DNA of 64,000 nt from Bog-756 sp963710495. GTDB taxonomy: Bacteria; Actinomycetota; Acidimicrobiia; Acidimicrobiales; RAAP-2. The translations under genes and the position numbers were made by a program. The stretch is from NCBI GenBank assembly GCA_963710495.1, contig CAVQAI010000012.1, positions 496,001 through 560,000 on the forward strand, in the 5' to 3' direction. The notes under the pieces were generated by a model. That model saw nothing but the letters and a program-made list of their open reading frames with translations. It searched no databases and had not been told where the DNA came from. Shown here in pieces: positions 18,798 to 27,940 of the stretch (its first letter is position 1; each line of letters opens with the position of its first letter).

Positions 18798-19277
18798 ATG
18801 TCCAGAGTCCAGCTTGCCTTGAACGTCACCGACATCGACGCCGCCGTGGCGTTCTACTCGAAGCTCTTCGGCGCCGAGCCGGCCAAGCGCCGTCCCGGCT
18901 ACGCCAACTTCGCCATCAGCGAGCCCCCACTCAAGCTGGTGCTCATCGAGAGCCCGGTGACCCGTGGCGACGGCGTCAGCGGCGCTCTCAATCACCTCGG
19001 GGTAGAGGTCGAGTCACCCGAGGAGGTCGCGGCAGCTACCCGTCGGTTTTCGGCCGCGGGCCTCGATCCCGACGTTCAGGAGTCCACGACGTGCTGCTAC
19101 GCCCTCCAGGACAAGGCGTGGGTGAGCGATCCCGACGGCGCTCCCTGGGAGGTCTATACGGTCCTGGCCGATGCACCTCTGGAGTCGGACCTGGGGTGTT
19201 CGACCGAAGGCTGCGCCGTCGACCGCCAGCCGTCGTCCGCCAGCTCGACAGCACCTGCTTCCGACGCGTGCTGCTGA
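18798..19277 (+). CDS. arsI: ArsI/CadI-type glyoxalase-fold protein (organoarsenical C-As lyase candidate)
   Basis: The protein has 159 aa and a vicinal-oxygen-chelate fold. Likely Fe(II) ligands are Gln5 (SRVQLALNV), His66 (ALNHLG) and Glu118 (PWEVYTVL); the vicinal pair C99-C100 in STTCCYALQDKAW binds the trivalent arsenical in ArsI. The tail has more cysteines (GCSTEGC and a final DACC). ArsI splits methylarsenite or aromatic arsenicals using O2; the related CadI of mycobacteria is cadmium-induced. ATG 18798 has GGAGG (18786-18790). First gene of an operon with an aquaglyceroporin and an arsenate reductase, which favours an arsenic role over cadmium. Confidence 0.87.
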   Translation: MSRVQLALNVTDIDAAVAFYSKLFGAEPAKRRPGYANFAISEPPLKLVLIESPVTRGDGVSGALNHLGVEVESPEEVAAATRRFSAAGLDPDVQESTTCCYALQDKAWVSDPDGAPWEVYTVLADAPLESDLGCSTEGCAVDRQPSSASSTAPASDACC

Positions 19278-19314
19278 ACCGTTTGCCCTCGACCCGGGGC
19301 CAGTCGGGACTGCG

Positions 19315-20112
19315 ATGAACGAGACCTTGTTGTGGCGACGCCTCGTGGCCGAGTTCCTCGGCAGCGCTTTTCTGGCCGCCATCGTCATCGGTTCGGGCAT
19401 CGCGGCCCAGCAATTGTCCCCTGGCAACGTCGGGCTGCAGTTGTTCGAGAACGCGGCGGCCACCGCGGCTGGGCTCTACGCCATCATCTTGATGTTCGGC
19501 CCCGTGTCCGGGGCCCATTTCAACCCGGTCGTCTCGTTCGTCGACGCCGCCTTCGAGGGACTGACGTGGCGCGACGCCTGTGCCTATCTGCCCGCCCAGG
19601 TCCTTGGTTGCATCGGCGGGGCCGTGGTGGCCAACCTCATGTTCTCCAAGGCCGCCATATCCATCTCGACGCATCATCGGGCCACACCGGCGCACTTCCT
19701 CTCCGAGGTCGTGGCCACGCTCGGGCTGATCTTGGTCATCTTCGCCCTGGCCCGTAGTGGCCGCAGCCGGAGTGCGGCGGCGGCCGTCGGGGCCTACATC
19801 GGAGCGGCCTACTTCTTCACCAGCTCGACCAGCTTCGCCAACCCGGCCATTTCGGTGGGGAGAATGTTCTCCAACACGTTCGCCGGTATCGCGCCGTCCT
19901 CGGTCCCGACCTTCGTGGCCGCCCAGGTCGTCGGTGGGGCGCTGGCGGTGATCGTCATCAAGATGCTCTATCCCGACATCACCGCAGCCGAGGCCGCCGA
20001 CATCATGTTTCCCCATCACCACTCCGATCCCGATGCGAGACCGCAGGCAGTGGCCATGACATCGCGCTCGGCTGGCGCGGTATCAGGTACCAGGCCAGAG
20101 GAGTCATCATGA
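19315..20112 (+). CDS. Aquaglyceroporin of the ars operon (AqpS-like)
   Basis: The protein has 265 aa, six helices and two selectivity loops: SGAHFNPVVSF (the first box is NPV, not NPA) and FANPAISVGRMF. MIP channels in ars operons conduct As(OH)3 out of the cell down its gradient after arsenate is reduced, replacing an ArsB/Acr3 pump as in Sinorhizobium AqpS. The start ATG 19315 lies 37 bases after arsI, and the stop overlaps the arsC start. The C-terminus has FPHHHSDPDA, a histidine-rich patch. No ArsB or Acr3 gene is seen nearby, so this channel may be the only export route here. Confidence 0.85.
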   Translation: MNETLLWRRLVAEFLGSAFLAAIVIGSGIAAQQLSPGNVGLQLFENAAATAAGLYAIILMFGPVSGAHFNPVVSFVDAAFEGLTWRDACAYLPAQVLGCIGGAVVANLMFSKAAISISTHHRATPAHFLSEVVATLGLILVIFALARSGRSRSAAAAVGAYIGAAYFFTSSTSFANPAISVGRMFSNTFAGIAPSSVPTFVAAQVVGGALAVIVIKMLYPDITAAEAADIMFPHHHSDPDARPQAVAMTSRSAGAVSGTRPEESS

Positions 20113-20549
20113 GTGACCAGCCGGTCGTCCTGTTTCTGTGCACCCACAACGCCGGCCGCAGCTTGGCGGCGCGAGTGCTGCTCGATCACTATGCGCAGGG
20201 ACGCGTCCGGGTCGAGTCGGCCGGGTCGGAGCCAGGCAACGAGCTCAACCCTTCGGTGGTTGCGATCTTGGTCGAACGGGGATTGGATCCATCCCGTGAG
20301 TTCCCGAAGCCTCTGACCGACGAAGCCGCTCGGTCGGCAGATGTCATCGTCACCATGGGTTGCGGGGACACCTGCCCCGTCTACCCCGGCAAGCGTTACC
20401 TCGACTGGGAGCTGGCGGACCCGGCCGGAGAGCCCATCGACCGAGTCCGTCCAATCGTGGCGGAGATCGACCGCAGAGTTCAGGTTCTCCTGGCCGAGTT
20501 GGCACCAGTCACGGACCCGTCGCCGACCGGGCCCATCGGCCCGAGCTGA
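20109..20549 (+). CDS. arsC: Arsenate reductase, low-molecular-weight phosphatase type
   Basis: The protein has 146 aa. It has the phosphatase loop C11-T-H-N-A-G-R17-S (CX5R) and a second cysteine motif TMGCGDTCPVYPG, the pair used for disulfide relay in thioredoxin- or mycothiol-coupled arsenate reductases of the phosphatase fold. The general acid Asp lies in KRYLDWELADP. It reduces As(V) to As(III), which then leaves through the aquaglyceroporin encoded just upstream. Start overlaps the aqpS stop (ATGA). Last gene of the operon. Confidence 0.93.
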   Translation: MSDQPVVLFLCTHNAGRSLAARVLLDHYAQGRVRVESAGSEPGNELNPSVVAILVERGLDPSREFPKPLTDEAARSADVIVTMGCGDTCPVYPGKRYLDWELADPAGEPIDRVRPIVAEIDRRVQVLLAELAPVTDPSPTGPIGPS

Positions 20550-20678
20550 CGAGGCCACTCGCATGGCGAACATTCGCCGGATCGCCTATCCACGCGGTGC
20601 CAGTGGGGGCTCAGGAGTCCCACGTTCCTCGCTGCGCATGGCGCGACATCGGCCATGTCCTCACCCGATTGTCCGGCC

Positions 20679-21044
20679 TCATTGGTCGAGTAGGTCGATG
20701 AGCCATCCGGGCCTGGCCACGGATGCCCCCAGCGCTTCGGCCTGCCGGCACAATGCACGATCCGCCGACACCAGCGTGACCTCACCTTCCGCATCGGCAG
20801 TGACCGCCAGGAGGGTGTCGTCCCCGCTGCGGGACGCGTGCATGACGGTGACGCCGTCAGCCACGCCAGGTTCGACACCGGCCCGAGCCGCCCCCTCGAG
20901 GACGACGACCACGGGATCGCCAAGTCGGCCCTTTCCCACCGCCGAACGAACTCGCTCGACGAACTCTCGGGCTGCTCGTGGTCGATCCCGCCACCAGCCG
21001 TCCGGCCGAGACCCGACCACGTTCGCAGCATCGATGAGCAGCAC
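20679..21044 (-). CDS. NYN/PIN-like nuclease-fold protein
   Basis: About 121 aa from the GTG at 21044 (VLLIDAANVVGSRPDGWW). LLIDAANV with its early Asp, DGVTVMHASRSGDD in the middle and VTLVSADRAL near the end match the acidic cluster of NYN/YacP-type RNases. The ORF is open upstream to 21368, but that part is low-complexity Ser/Pro and unlike the family, so the short start is preferred. An RNA-processing function is inferred from the family only. Bases 20550-20678 hold no gene. Confidence 0.68.
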   Translation of the reverse strand: MLLIDAANVVGSRPDGWWRDRPRAAREFVERVRSAVGKGRLGDPVVVVLEGAARAGVEPGVADGVTVMHASRSGDDTLLAVTADAEGEVTLVSADRALCRQAEALGASVARPGWLIDLLDQ

Positions 21045-21186
21045 AACTCCAGTATCACCGTCGGGGCGAGCAGGCACACATCTGGGCCAGGCCCGAGAGC
21101 AGATGACGGCTTCGTCAGTGGAGTCCACCCGGGGAGGTGCCCCGATCGGGCGGACACCCGGCCTGTTCGGGTGAGCGCTCGGCTCG

Positions 21187-21462
21187 TCACTCGCTGGCTC
21201 CGATGTCTTGGCCGTGGAGCATGGCTCGCCAGGCGACGACGGGAGCACCTCGCCAGCCTCTCTCTTTGACCGCGCTTGCGAACTGGGTGCCGGCGAGGGC
21301 GAGACCGGCCACGCCGAGAAGGAACTCGACTCCCCAAGCGAAGGTGAGCCATGCGCCAGTGAGGCCAAGGATCAATCCATAGGGCACCCATGACATCAGC
21401 CACATGGTGATCCCCAGGCGCAGCTGCACGCGTCCATCCTTCCAGGTGATGGAAGCAGCCAT
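21187..21462 (-). CDS. Small membrane protein, function unknown
   Basis: About 91 aa from ATG 21462 (MAASITWKDG). Two hydrophobic segments, near residues 18-40 (MWLMSWVPYGLILGLTGAWL) and 41-60, are followed by a basic C-terminus with GWRGAPVVAWRAMLHG. An alternative ATG at 21570 would add 36 residues but leaves only nine bases before the divergent gene at 21580, so the shorter form is preferred. I do not recognise the family. Confidence 0.5.
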   Translation of the reverse strand: MAASITWKDGRVQLRLGITMWLMSWVPYGLILGLTGAWLTFAWGVEFLLGVAGLALAGTQFASAVKERGWRGAPVVAWRAMLHGQDIGASE

Positions 21463-21579
21463 GACGCCGTCATCGCTCGAGGGGAGTCCGGAGGCCGAGA
21501 GTTTGTCTGCGAAGGATGGCGTTCGCCCCCCCATGGGCCCGCTCGACTGCCCCCGGCGTAATGGCGTCATGATGGGTGC

Positions 21580-22584
21580 GTGACGGTCGGCCTTCCTGGC
21601 AGCAACGAAGGGCAAGCTTCGACCAGCGCGCCTGTCCCGGTAGGCGAGCCCGACCAGACCGCTAGCGTGGCGCCCGATTCGGAAGCTGCCCCGCCCCGAC
21701 CCAGGCGGCGTCGAAGGTTGTTGGGCCGCATCCGGGCGCTGGTACACGCCATCGAAGGCGGCGACGACTCGAGGGTCGAGCAAGCGGTCCTCGAACTCAG
21801 CCGGTCCCGACGCCTCTTCGCCCCTCTGGCCTTCGTGGTCGGAGCTTTCGTGATGTTGTTTCAGGCTGTCCGGCTTTTGCTTTCCAACTGGCGACTGACC
21901 TTGGTCGAGATCCTCCCGGCCATGTGGATCTGGCTGGCCATGCTGGATTTCAAGGTGCACCTCCTGCGGGGCAAGTCGTTCGTCGTGCTACGAGGCCCGG
22001 TACTCATTCCGCTGATTCTGGTCATCGCGGCAATCACCGCCGCCAGCTTCTTCCTGAACGCGGTCTTCGCCTTCGCCGTGGCCCGGCCGGGCTCCCCTGA
22101 TATCAGGGGAGCGTTCGTCGAAGCCCGCGCTCACCTCCGGGTCATCCTGGGGTGGGGCCTGCTCATCGGCCTCGGCCTCGGCGTGGCGACCACGGTGTTT
22201 CCGCGTTGGGGCCACTGGTGGTTCGCCATATCGCTCAGCATCGTCATCGGCTTGATGATGATCGCCTACGTCTCGGTCCCGTCCCGGCTCCTCGGCTTGA
22301 AAGCAGCCCGGTCCAAACGTGACCAGCTCTCGGCCACGGTCATCGGTGGAAGCATTGGGGCGGTTGTATGCACCCCCCCGTATGTTCTGGGCCGTGTCGG
22401 CGTCCTCATGCTCGGCTCGCACGTGTTCTTCGTCCCGGGCATCATTGTGCTTGCCGTCGGCGTCACCCTGCAGGCCGGGACGAGCGGGGCGGTCAAAGCG
22501 CTCAAGATGAGCGCCAAACTGCTTACCGGCCAGCCGTCCACCACCTCGAATGCCCTGAGCACGGACGAGGCGAACACTTCGTGA
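21580..22584 (+). CDS. Polytopic membrane protein, function unknown
   Basis: The protein has 334 aa. A disordered N-terminus of about 45 residues ends in a basic patch (PRPRRRRRLLGRIR). About six to seven transmembrane helices follow, e.g. FAPLAFVVGAFVMLFQ, LIPLILVIAAITAASFF and WWFAISLSIVIGLMMIAYV. A Thr/Ser-rich tail closes the protein. No catalytic motif or known transporter signature is visible. The GTG start is weakly supported. Bases 22585-22772 after it hold nothing I recognise. Confidence 0.7.
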   Translation: MTVGLPGSNEGQASTSAPVPVGEPDQTASVAPDSEAAPPRPRRRRRLLGRIRALVHAIEGGDDSRVEQAVLELSRSRRLFAPLAFVVGAFVMLFQAVRLLLSNWRLTLVEILPAMWIWLAMLDFKVHLLRGKSFVVLRGPVLIPLILVIAAITAASFFLNAVFAFAVARPGSPDIRGAFVEARAHLRVILGWGLLIGLGLGVATTVFPRWGHWWFAISLSIVIGLMMIAYVSVPSRLLGLKAARSKRDQLSATVIGGSIGAVVCTPPYVLGRVGVLMLGSHVFFVPGIIVLAVGVTLQAGTSGAVKALKMSAKLLTGQPSTTSNALSTDEANTS

Positions 22585-22772
22585 CGGGCGCACGGTCGCA
22601 GGCCGGCGGTGAGCGTCCGATGCTCGGCGGAGTGTGCCCGCGGTGATTAGCGAGTCGCAGGGCGCCGTCGCATCGGCAGGAAGGGAGCTCGACGGGCCCG
22701 CGTCCGGGCGCCGGATCGCCTTCATGTCCTACCCTCACGCCCCGGCCCTTCGGTGGCAGTCCGAGGAATGGC

Positions 22773-24413
22773 CTAGCTGGTCGCGTTTCGCAGCATCGGG
22801 ATCCGCCGCTTGGCGTCACGCTCCGTTTCGAGCACTGTCCTCATCCGCGACGCTGAAGCAGGATCGTCGAAGGCTCGATTCTGGCGCTCCTCGGGGTCGA
22901 CCGTCAGGTTGTGCAGCTCCCAATCGGATTCGGCGGCCGGGCCTAGGAAGGGGTTCGGTGCAACGCCTTGGGCGGCGTACCAGTCGTCCAGCCGTTCGTA
23001 GTAGTGGTTCAGTTTCCACAGCTCCCGTGCCCCTCCCTCGCCGGTCGGCAACGTCGCCACGACGGACTCGATGTTGATCGGCGGGGGAACGGGGTCGAAG
23101 GGCTTCCCGTTGAGAAGGTTCACCTGGGTCACCCCCCTGGTGACGTCGTCCTCGGTCATGAAGTAGATCGGCGCTTCGATCGGCCCAGGTTCGGTCGTGC
23201 CCAGGACGATGCCACTGAGGTCCCGTCCGGGCAGGGGCTGGGCTTCGTCGTGGCCTGCGGCTACGCCGGCGGCCGCCCGCTCGACGTCGAGGCCGGCCAG
23301 GCCGAGCAGGGTGGGGATCAGGTCGACGTGGCTGGTGGGGATGGCAACGCCGTCGCCGCCCGGATCGATTCCAGGGCCGGCGATCAGCAGCGGCACCCGG
23401 GTCGCCTCGTCGAAGGCGTTGCACCACTTCTGGATCAGCCCACCGTGGGCCCCCAGGAGGTCACCATGGTCCGAGGTGAACATGACGATGGTGTCATCCG
23501 CCATGCCGCTCTCCTCCAACGACTCGAGGATCCGCCCGATTGCTCGGTCGACCAGCTTGTGCAGGTAGTAGTAGAGCCGGCGGTAGCCGAGGTCGGTGGC
23601 CGTCTCGAAGATCATCTGAGGCCAGACGGCCTTGAACGCCTCCTGGCAGGCAGGCCGACCGATGAACGGATCGGATTGGGAGGGCGGCTCGGGCACCTCG
23701 GGCACGGAGTCGTCGGGGGGGCCGAACCGGAGCATCTGCTCCCACCCGAATCCTGAGAAGGCGATGTCGTGGGGGTTCACGAAGGAGGCCACCGTGAGCC
23801 ATGGGCCCTCGGAGCGGGCAGCTGCGAGCTCGCCGAACAACTCGACGACCTGTTCCGCGAAGACCCCGTCGCGAACCGTTCCGCAGTCGGATTTGGCGGC
23901 GCCATGAGGCTCGCGGCCGATCCATCCGGAGAACCCAAATGGGTCGAGCCGGTCGGCCTTGCGGTACGCGGCGACCACTTCGGGCCGCGGGTTCCCGTCG
24001 TCATCGGAGGCCATGAGTCCCTCATGGGTGCCCGGAACGGTCAGGTCAGCGAGCGAAACGTGCCACTTCCCGCGGTAGTGGGTGCGGTAACCGCCGGCCC
24101 GGAACCAGTCACCGAGTGTCGGTACCGAGTCCGGGTCGAGCCAGTGCATGCCGGGATCGGAATTCTGCTTGGCAGTGCCGTCCGTGGACGTCACTCCGTG
24201 GAGCGAGGGGTATTGGCCGGTGAAGAGTGTGGCGCGGCTGGGCGTGCACGCCGTGGAGCCGGCATAGTGCCGGTGGAACTCGAGCCCGCGCGATCTGATG
24301 GACTCCCGGGCGGTCAGCTGGGAGCTGCGGAAGGCACGTACGCTGTCTCCCTCATAGGGGGGCGGGTACCGCTCCTCATCAGTCATGATGAGCAGAATGT
24401 TTGGTCGGTCCAT
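22773..24413 (-). CDS. Sulfatase (arylsulfatase/choline-sulfatase type)
   Basis: The protein has 546 aa. It starts MDRPNILLIMTDEERYPP with metal-binding Asp residues. C56 lies in STACTPSRATLFTGQYPSLHG, the CxPSR motif where cysteine is converted to formylglycine. Further sites are RGKWHVS, and MFTSDHGDLLGAHGG with the second metal-binding Asp-His pair. It hydrolyses sulfate esters; no signal peptide is visible, so it is probably cytoplasmic. The formylglycine-generating enzyme is not encoded nearby. Single-gene unit. Bases 24414-24641 between it and the ABC permease hold no recognisable gene. Confidence 0.9.
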   Translation of the reverse strand: MDRPNILLIMTDEERYPPPYEGDSVRAFRSSQLTARESIRSRGLEFHRHYAGSTACTPSRATLFTGQYPSLHGVTSTDGTAKQNSDPGMHWLDPDSVPTLGDWFRAGGYRTHYRGKWHVSLADLTVPGTHEGLMASDDDGNPRPEVVAAYRKADRLDPFGFSGWIGREPHGAAKSDCGTVRDGVFAEQVVELFGELAAARSEGPWLTVASFVNPHDIAFSGFGWEQMLRFGPPDDSVPEVPEPPSQSDPFIGRPACQEAFKAVWPQMIFETATDLGYRRLYYYLHKLVDRAIGRILESLEESGMADDTIVMFTSDHGDLLGAHGGLIQKWCNAFDEATRVPLLIAGPGIDPGGDGVAIPTSHVDLIPTLLGLAGLDVERAAAGVAAGHDEAQPLPGRDLSGIVLGTTEPGPIEAPIYFMTEDDVTRGVTQVNLLNGKPFDPVPPPINIESVVATLPTGEGGARELWKLNHYYERLDDWYAAQGVAPNPFLGPAAESDWELHNLTVDPEERQNRAFDDPASASRMRTVLETERDAKRRIPMLRNATS

Positions 24414-24641
24414 GGGGGAAACCTAGTCCTCTGTCCGATGGAGGCGAGCGTCGTCACGAGCTCTCCTGCTCTAGCGAGGTCTCCTTGGCAGCTCGGAGAC
24501 AACGCCCGGCCTCGGATCGGCTCCTCTGGCCAGAGACCAGGGAACGTGGCCGCTTGGTCGATGGACTCCGAACGGTGGTGGAGGGTCTTGGGGGACTCTG
24601 CCGACGGGCACGTTTCGGGGGCCGCGGTTGACGGATCGCGC

Positions 24642-25547
24642 TCAGGCGTCGCGACGCACGAGGACCCAGCAGCCGACCCCCAGGGTCACCACGGTGTACG
24701 ACACGAGTAGGGCGAAGCCCGTCCAGGGACTGAATGCAGACCCGACGCGATCGGGCACGCCGTGGGTGGAGAACATCACCAGGCCGATGTTGGCCGGCAG
24801 GTAGCGGGCGAGGGCATTGCTGATCGACGTGGGCAATGCCTGGACGATCAATGGCAGGACCAGCACCACCCCGACGAAGGCCGAGATCGCGCCAGCGGTG
24901 TGCCGGATGATGGTGGCCAGTCCTAGCGCCAACAGCCCGAGCACGGCCAGATAGAGACCCCCACCGACCACGGCCCGCAGGACGCCCGCCTGCCCCAACG
25001 AGGCGGAACCGCTCGAGAGCAGGCCTTGTGCGCCGTGGGGAACCTTCACCCCGAACTGCTGGGCGCGCTGCGTGACGGCCGCCGCCGTTCCGACCGCGTT
25101 CTTGGACGACAAGATGGCCTGGCCGACGGCGAAGGCAGTGAACGCGAGGATCTCACTCACCACCACGGCGACCGCTCCGAACACGAGGATCTTCGCGGTG
25201 AGCACGAGGGGGCGACGAGGCACGGCCGAAAGGGTGGCGCGGATCGTGCCCGTGCCGTACTCGGCGCTCATGACCAGCACACCCAGGACCCCGAAGATGA
25301 GCTGGCCGAGGAAGATGCCGATCAGACTCCGGCGGGTTGGATCGTCAATGATGTCGGAGGGGCTCACCGTGCCAGTGCCGAGTAGAGAGAGGCCCACGAT
25401 GGCCACCCCGGTGCCGACGAGCGTCCACATTGTCGAGCGGACCGACCAGAACTTGGTCCATTCGGCCGCCATGGCCCGGGAGAGGCCGACGCGACCCGGC
25501 GGCTGCTCGATCGTAAAGGCGGACGGATCCTCGAGTACCGCAGTCAC
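24642..25547 (-). CDS. ABC-2 type exporter permease
   Basis: The protein has 301 aa and six hydrophobic segments. MAAEWTKFWSVRSTMWTL near residue 27 and SAEYGTGTIRATLSAVPRR are the signatures of ABC-2 permeases of the actinobacterial type paired with single ATPases. The GTG start overlaps the ATPase stop (GTGA), so the two are translated together and form one exporter. The substrate is unknown; such pairs often confer resistance to peptides or lipophilic drugs. Confidence 0.87.
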   Translation of the reverse strand: MTAVLEDPSAFTIEQPPGRVGLSRAMAAEWTKFWSVRSTMWTLVGTGVAIVGLSLLGTGTVSPSDIIDDPTRRSLIGIFLGQLIFGVLGVLVMSAEYGTGTIRATLSAVPRRPLVLTAKILVFGAVAVVVSEILAFTAFAVGQAILSSKNAVGTAAAVTQRAQQFGVKVPHGAQGLLSSGSASLGQAGVLRAVVGGGLYLAVLGLLALGLATIIRHTAGAISAFVGVVLVLPLIVQALPTSISNALARYLPANIGLVMFSTHGVPDRVGSAFSPWTGFALLVSYTVVTLGVGCWVLVRRDA

Positions 25548-26446
25548 GATCCACCTCGGAACTCAACGGCTTTGTCGGTCAGCTCCATGAAGGCGTCCTC
25601 GAGTGAGGCGACGGGGGTTAGTTCGTGCAGAGCGACGCTTATCGATGCGGCCAGGTCACCCACCTCGGGTGCTGACAGGCCGGTGATGCTCATCGAGCCG
25701 TCGGGATCGGAGATGACGGTCCCGCCCGCACCGGTCACGGCGTCGGACAGTTGATGGGGCGCCGGCGTGCGCACCTTGACCGACTGACGGGAGCTGCCGC
25801 CCACGAAGTCAGCCACGGAGGTCTCGGCGATCAGCTTGCCCTTGCCGATGACCACCAGATGCTCGGCAGTGAGAGCCATCTCGGCCATGAGGTGGCTCGA
25901 CACGAACACGGTCCGACCCTCACCGGCCAGCTTCTTGCACAGTGTGCGAACCCAGCGGATGCCCTCGGGATCGAGGCCGTTCACGGGCTCATCGAACAGC
26001 AGCACCCCGGGGTCGCCGAGCAGGGCGGCGGCGATGCCCAGGCGCTGGCCCATGCCGAGTGAGAACTTGCCCGCCCGCTTCCCAGCCACAGAAGTAAGTC
26101 CCACGAGCTCCAGCACCTCGTCGACGCGCGCCCGCGGGATGGCGTTGCTTCGGGCCAGGGTCAGCAGATGGGCCCGGGCGGAGCGACCGGGATGGATGGC
26201 CTTGGCTTCGAGGAGGCCACCCACCTCCCGCAGTGGCCACGGCAGGTCGTGGTAGCGCCGGCCCAACACCGTCACGGTGCCTGTCGCCGGCCAGTCGAGG
26301 CCCATGATCATGCGCATCGTGGTCGACTTGCCCGACCCGTTGGGCCCGAGGAAGCCGGTCACGGTCCCTGGGTTCACGTCGAAGGAGAGGTCGTCCACCG
26401 CCACCACGTTTCCGAACCGCTTGGAGAGCCCCCGAGCCTTGATCAC
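25544..26446 (-). CDS. ABC transporter ATP-binding protein
   Basis: The protein has 300 aa from GTG 26446 (VIKARGLSKRFGNVVAVDDL). Walker A is GPNGSGKSTTM, the signature is FSLGMGQRLGIAAALLGDP, Walker B is VLLFDEPVNGLDP, and the H-loop is SSHLMAEM. The longer ORF to 26800 adds sequence without family similarity. The C-terminal 80 residues (VKVRTPAPHQLSD onward) match the regulatory tail of drug-export ATPases. Partner of the overlapping permease gene. Confidence 0.9.
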   Translation of the reverse strand: MIKARGLSKRFGNVVAVDDLSFDVNPGTVTGFLGPNGSGKSTTMRMIMGLDWPATGTVTVLGRRYHDLPWPLREVGGLLEAKAIHPGRSARAHLLTLARSNAIPRARVDEVLELVGLTSVAGKRAGKFSLGMGQRLGIAAALLGDPGVLLFDEPVNGLDPEGIRWVRTLCKKLAGEGRTVFVSSHLMAEMALTAEHLVVIGKGKLIAETSVADFVGGSSRQSVKVRTPAPHQLSDAVTGAGGTVISDPDGSMSITGLSAPEVGDLAASISVALHELTPVASLEDAFMELTDKAVEFRGGS

Positions 26447-27019
26447 GTTCTGATCCTTGCACTGCGGCTCGGCCGGTGGGTGTCGGGCAACCCGGACAGT
26501 AGGGAAGGGGCCGGGGGTCGCCTGCACCCCAGACGAGGAGCGAGACCGGCCCACAATCAGCGGTCCGAGGCGCAGCTCGCCGTGGCCGAGAAGCGGGCAC
26601 CTACCGGGATGAACTCGTGGCCACCCCGCACGATCGTGGCGACGAGTTCGCTGCGTTGTCGTCTGACGCCGATCACCCGTTGCTCGGCGGAAGGAGAACG
26701 GCGTCGGCGGTGGAGACGAAGGCGGCCAGTTCGTGGAAGACGGCGTGGCTATCGTTCCCGTCGTTCTCCCAAGTGGACGGTCCGCCGATGCGACGGCCAA
26801 CCTTGAACGAAATCAATCCTGCGGGCGGTGTCGGATCGGGCTTAGTTGCACGTGCGAGATCGAGGAAATCCCTGGCCAATAGGCCCATTCTCAGGCCACA
26901 AGAAGACCCCCCGACCCCGATGCCCCCCTGTCACGCGCACGGATTGGGTCAGGCGTCACCCGCTTCGTAGCTCGGCCTTCTTGAGTGAGCCACCCAGAGA
27001 AGACGCTACAATTCAGTAC
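26447..27019. other. Gene-poor stretch
   Basis: No gene is called in these 573 bases. A 72-codon minus-strand ORF (26673-26888, containing KVGRRIGGPSTWENDGN) has protein-like composition but no recognised relatives, start support or neighbours, and could be a gene remnant. The right end carries a possible leaderless promoter for the toxin-antitoxin pair: TACAAT at 27007-27012, eight bases before its ATG, with TTGAGT at 26981-26986. Confidence 0.4.
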
Positions 27020-27310
27020 ATGGCTACGCTACCCATTGCTGAGGCCCGAGCCCGGCTCTCCAAGCTCGTGGAGGAGGCGGCCGCCACCCATGAACGGTTC
27101 GAGATCACGCGCAACGGTCAGCGAGCGGCCGTTCTGCTTGGAGCCGACGACTACGACTCCCTGCAAGAGACGATCGCAGTCTTAGCGGACTCGGAGTTGC
27201 TTCATGACCACCTCGGGGGCATGAGGGCACTCGAACGAGGCGACAGCATGGATGAAGAGAGCCTCGCCGAGGCAATTCGGGAAGCAGGCCGCCATCGGGC
27301 CATCGGGTGA
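27020..27310 (+). CDS. Type II antitoxin, Phd/YefM family
   Basis: The protein has 96 aa. The N-terminus (MATLPIAEARARLSKLVEEA) and FEITRNGQRAAVLLGADDYDSLQET are the standard Phd/YefM DNA-binding half; the acidic C-terminus (MRALERGDSMDEESLAEAI) would wrap the toxin. Homologues repress their own promoter together with the toxin. ATG 27020 lies eight bases after TACAAT, suggesting a leaderless mRNA. The stop overlaps the toxin GTG. Confidence 0.92.
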   Translation: MATLPIAEARARLSKLVEEAAATHERFEITRNGQRAAVLLGADDYDSLQETIAVLADSELLHDHLGGMRALERGDSMDEESLAEAIREAGRHRAIG

Positions 27311-27582
27311 CCGACGAGCCATACCGACTTCTCATCTCTCGTCCAGCAGTTCGGTCGCTTGCCGAGGTGCTCCCGACGAAGATGGTCGCGGCAGCCTTTG
27401 AGTTCATCACCGGGCCTCTGCTCGACAAACCACGTCGAGTCGGTAAACCGCTGAACCAGCCTCTCGATCCGGCGTGGTCCGCACGACGCGGCGACTACCG
27501 GGTCCTGTACCTGATCGACGACGCTGAGCGAACCGTTCTTGTGACAGCTGTTCGTCATCGAAGGGACGCCTACCGAACCTGA
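27307..27582 (+). CDS. Type II toxin, RelE/ParE family
   Basis: The protein has 91 aa. YRLLISRPAVRSLAEVLP opens the family fold, and WSARRGDYRVLYLIDDAERTVLV followed by VRHRRDAYR is the conserved basic C-terminal half used by RelE-type mRNA endonucleases in the ribosome. Its GTG start overlaps the antitoxin stop (GTGA), so synthesis of the two is coupled. The pair lies at the left edge of the accessory region, just before the first copy of the dispersed repeat. Confidence 0.92.
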   Translation: MTDEPYRLLISRPAVRSLAEVLPTKMVAAAFEFITGPLLDKPRRVGKPLNQPLDPAWSARRGDYRVLYLIDDAERTVLVTAVRHRRDAYRT

Positions 27583-27790
27583 CCGCCATCCAATGGCCTT
27601 GTTTAGATGACTCATTTTGAGCAGCCAAGAGCGATTCTCAAAAGCCCTGGGTCAAGGCAGTGTCGAGCAGCGCTTCCGCGCGGCGCGAGATCGCAGAGGC
27701 GCAGTCCGAGCCGGGTCGGTAGACCGATGTGATTCCGATCACCGCCGGCCATGCACCGCAGGCCATGCGCGATGGACGCGCAATGGTCGA

Positions 27791-27940
27791 GTGGAGGTAA
27801 TGGGACTATGTTCGAACCCCTCTTGGGCATTCTGACCTGGGGTTATTCGTTGTGAAGGTCTGAGCCAAGCGCAAAATAGGACTCTGCGGGACCCGTCAGA
27901 ATCCCGACTTCGGAACTAATGGGACTATGTTCGAACCCCT
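27791..27940. repeat. Dispersed tRNA-like repeat, copy 1 (right half only)
   Basis: Two direct copies of a 23-base core (AATGGGACTATGTTCGAACC plus CCT) start at 27799 and 27918, 119 bases apart. On the minus strand the core reads like the T-arm and acceptor 3' strand of tRNA-Ala with five extra bases in the T loop. The left inverted arm and hairpin seen in copies 2-4 are absent. It lies between convergent genes. Confidence 0.85.

Noticed and set aside
23720..24413. Sulfatase as part of a sulfated-sugar operon
   Set aside because: No sugar transporter, glycosidase or formylglycine-generating enzyme is encoded next to it.
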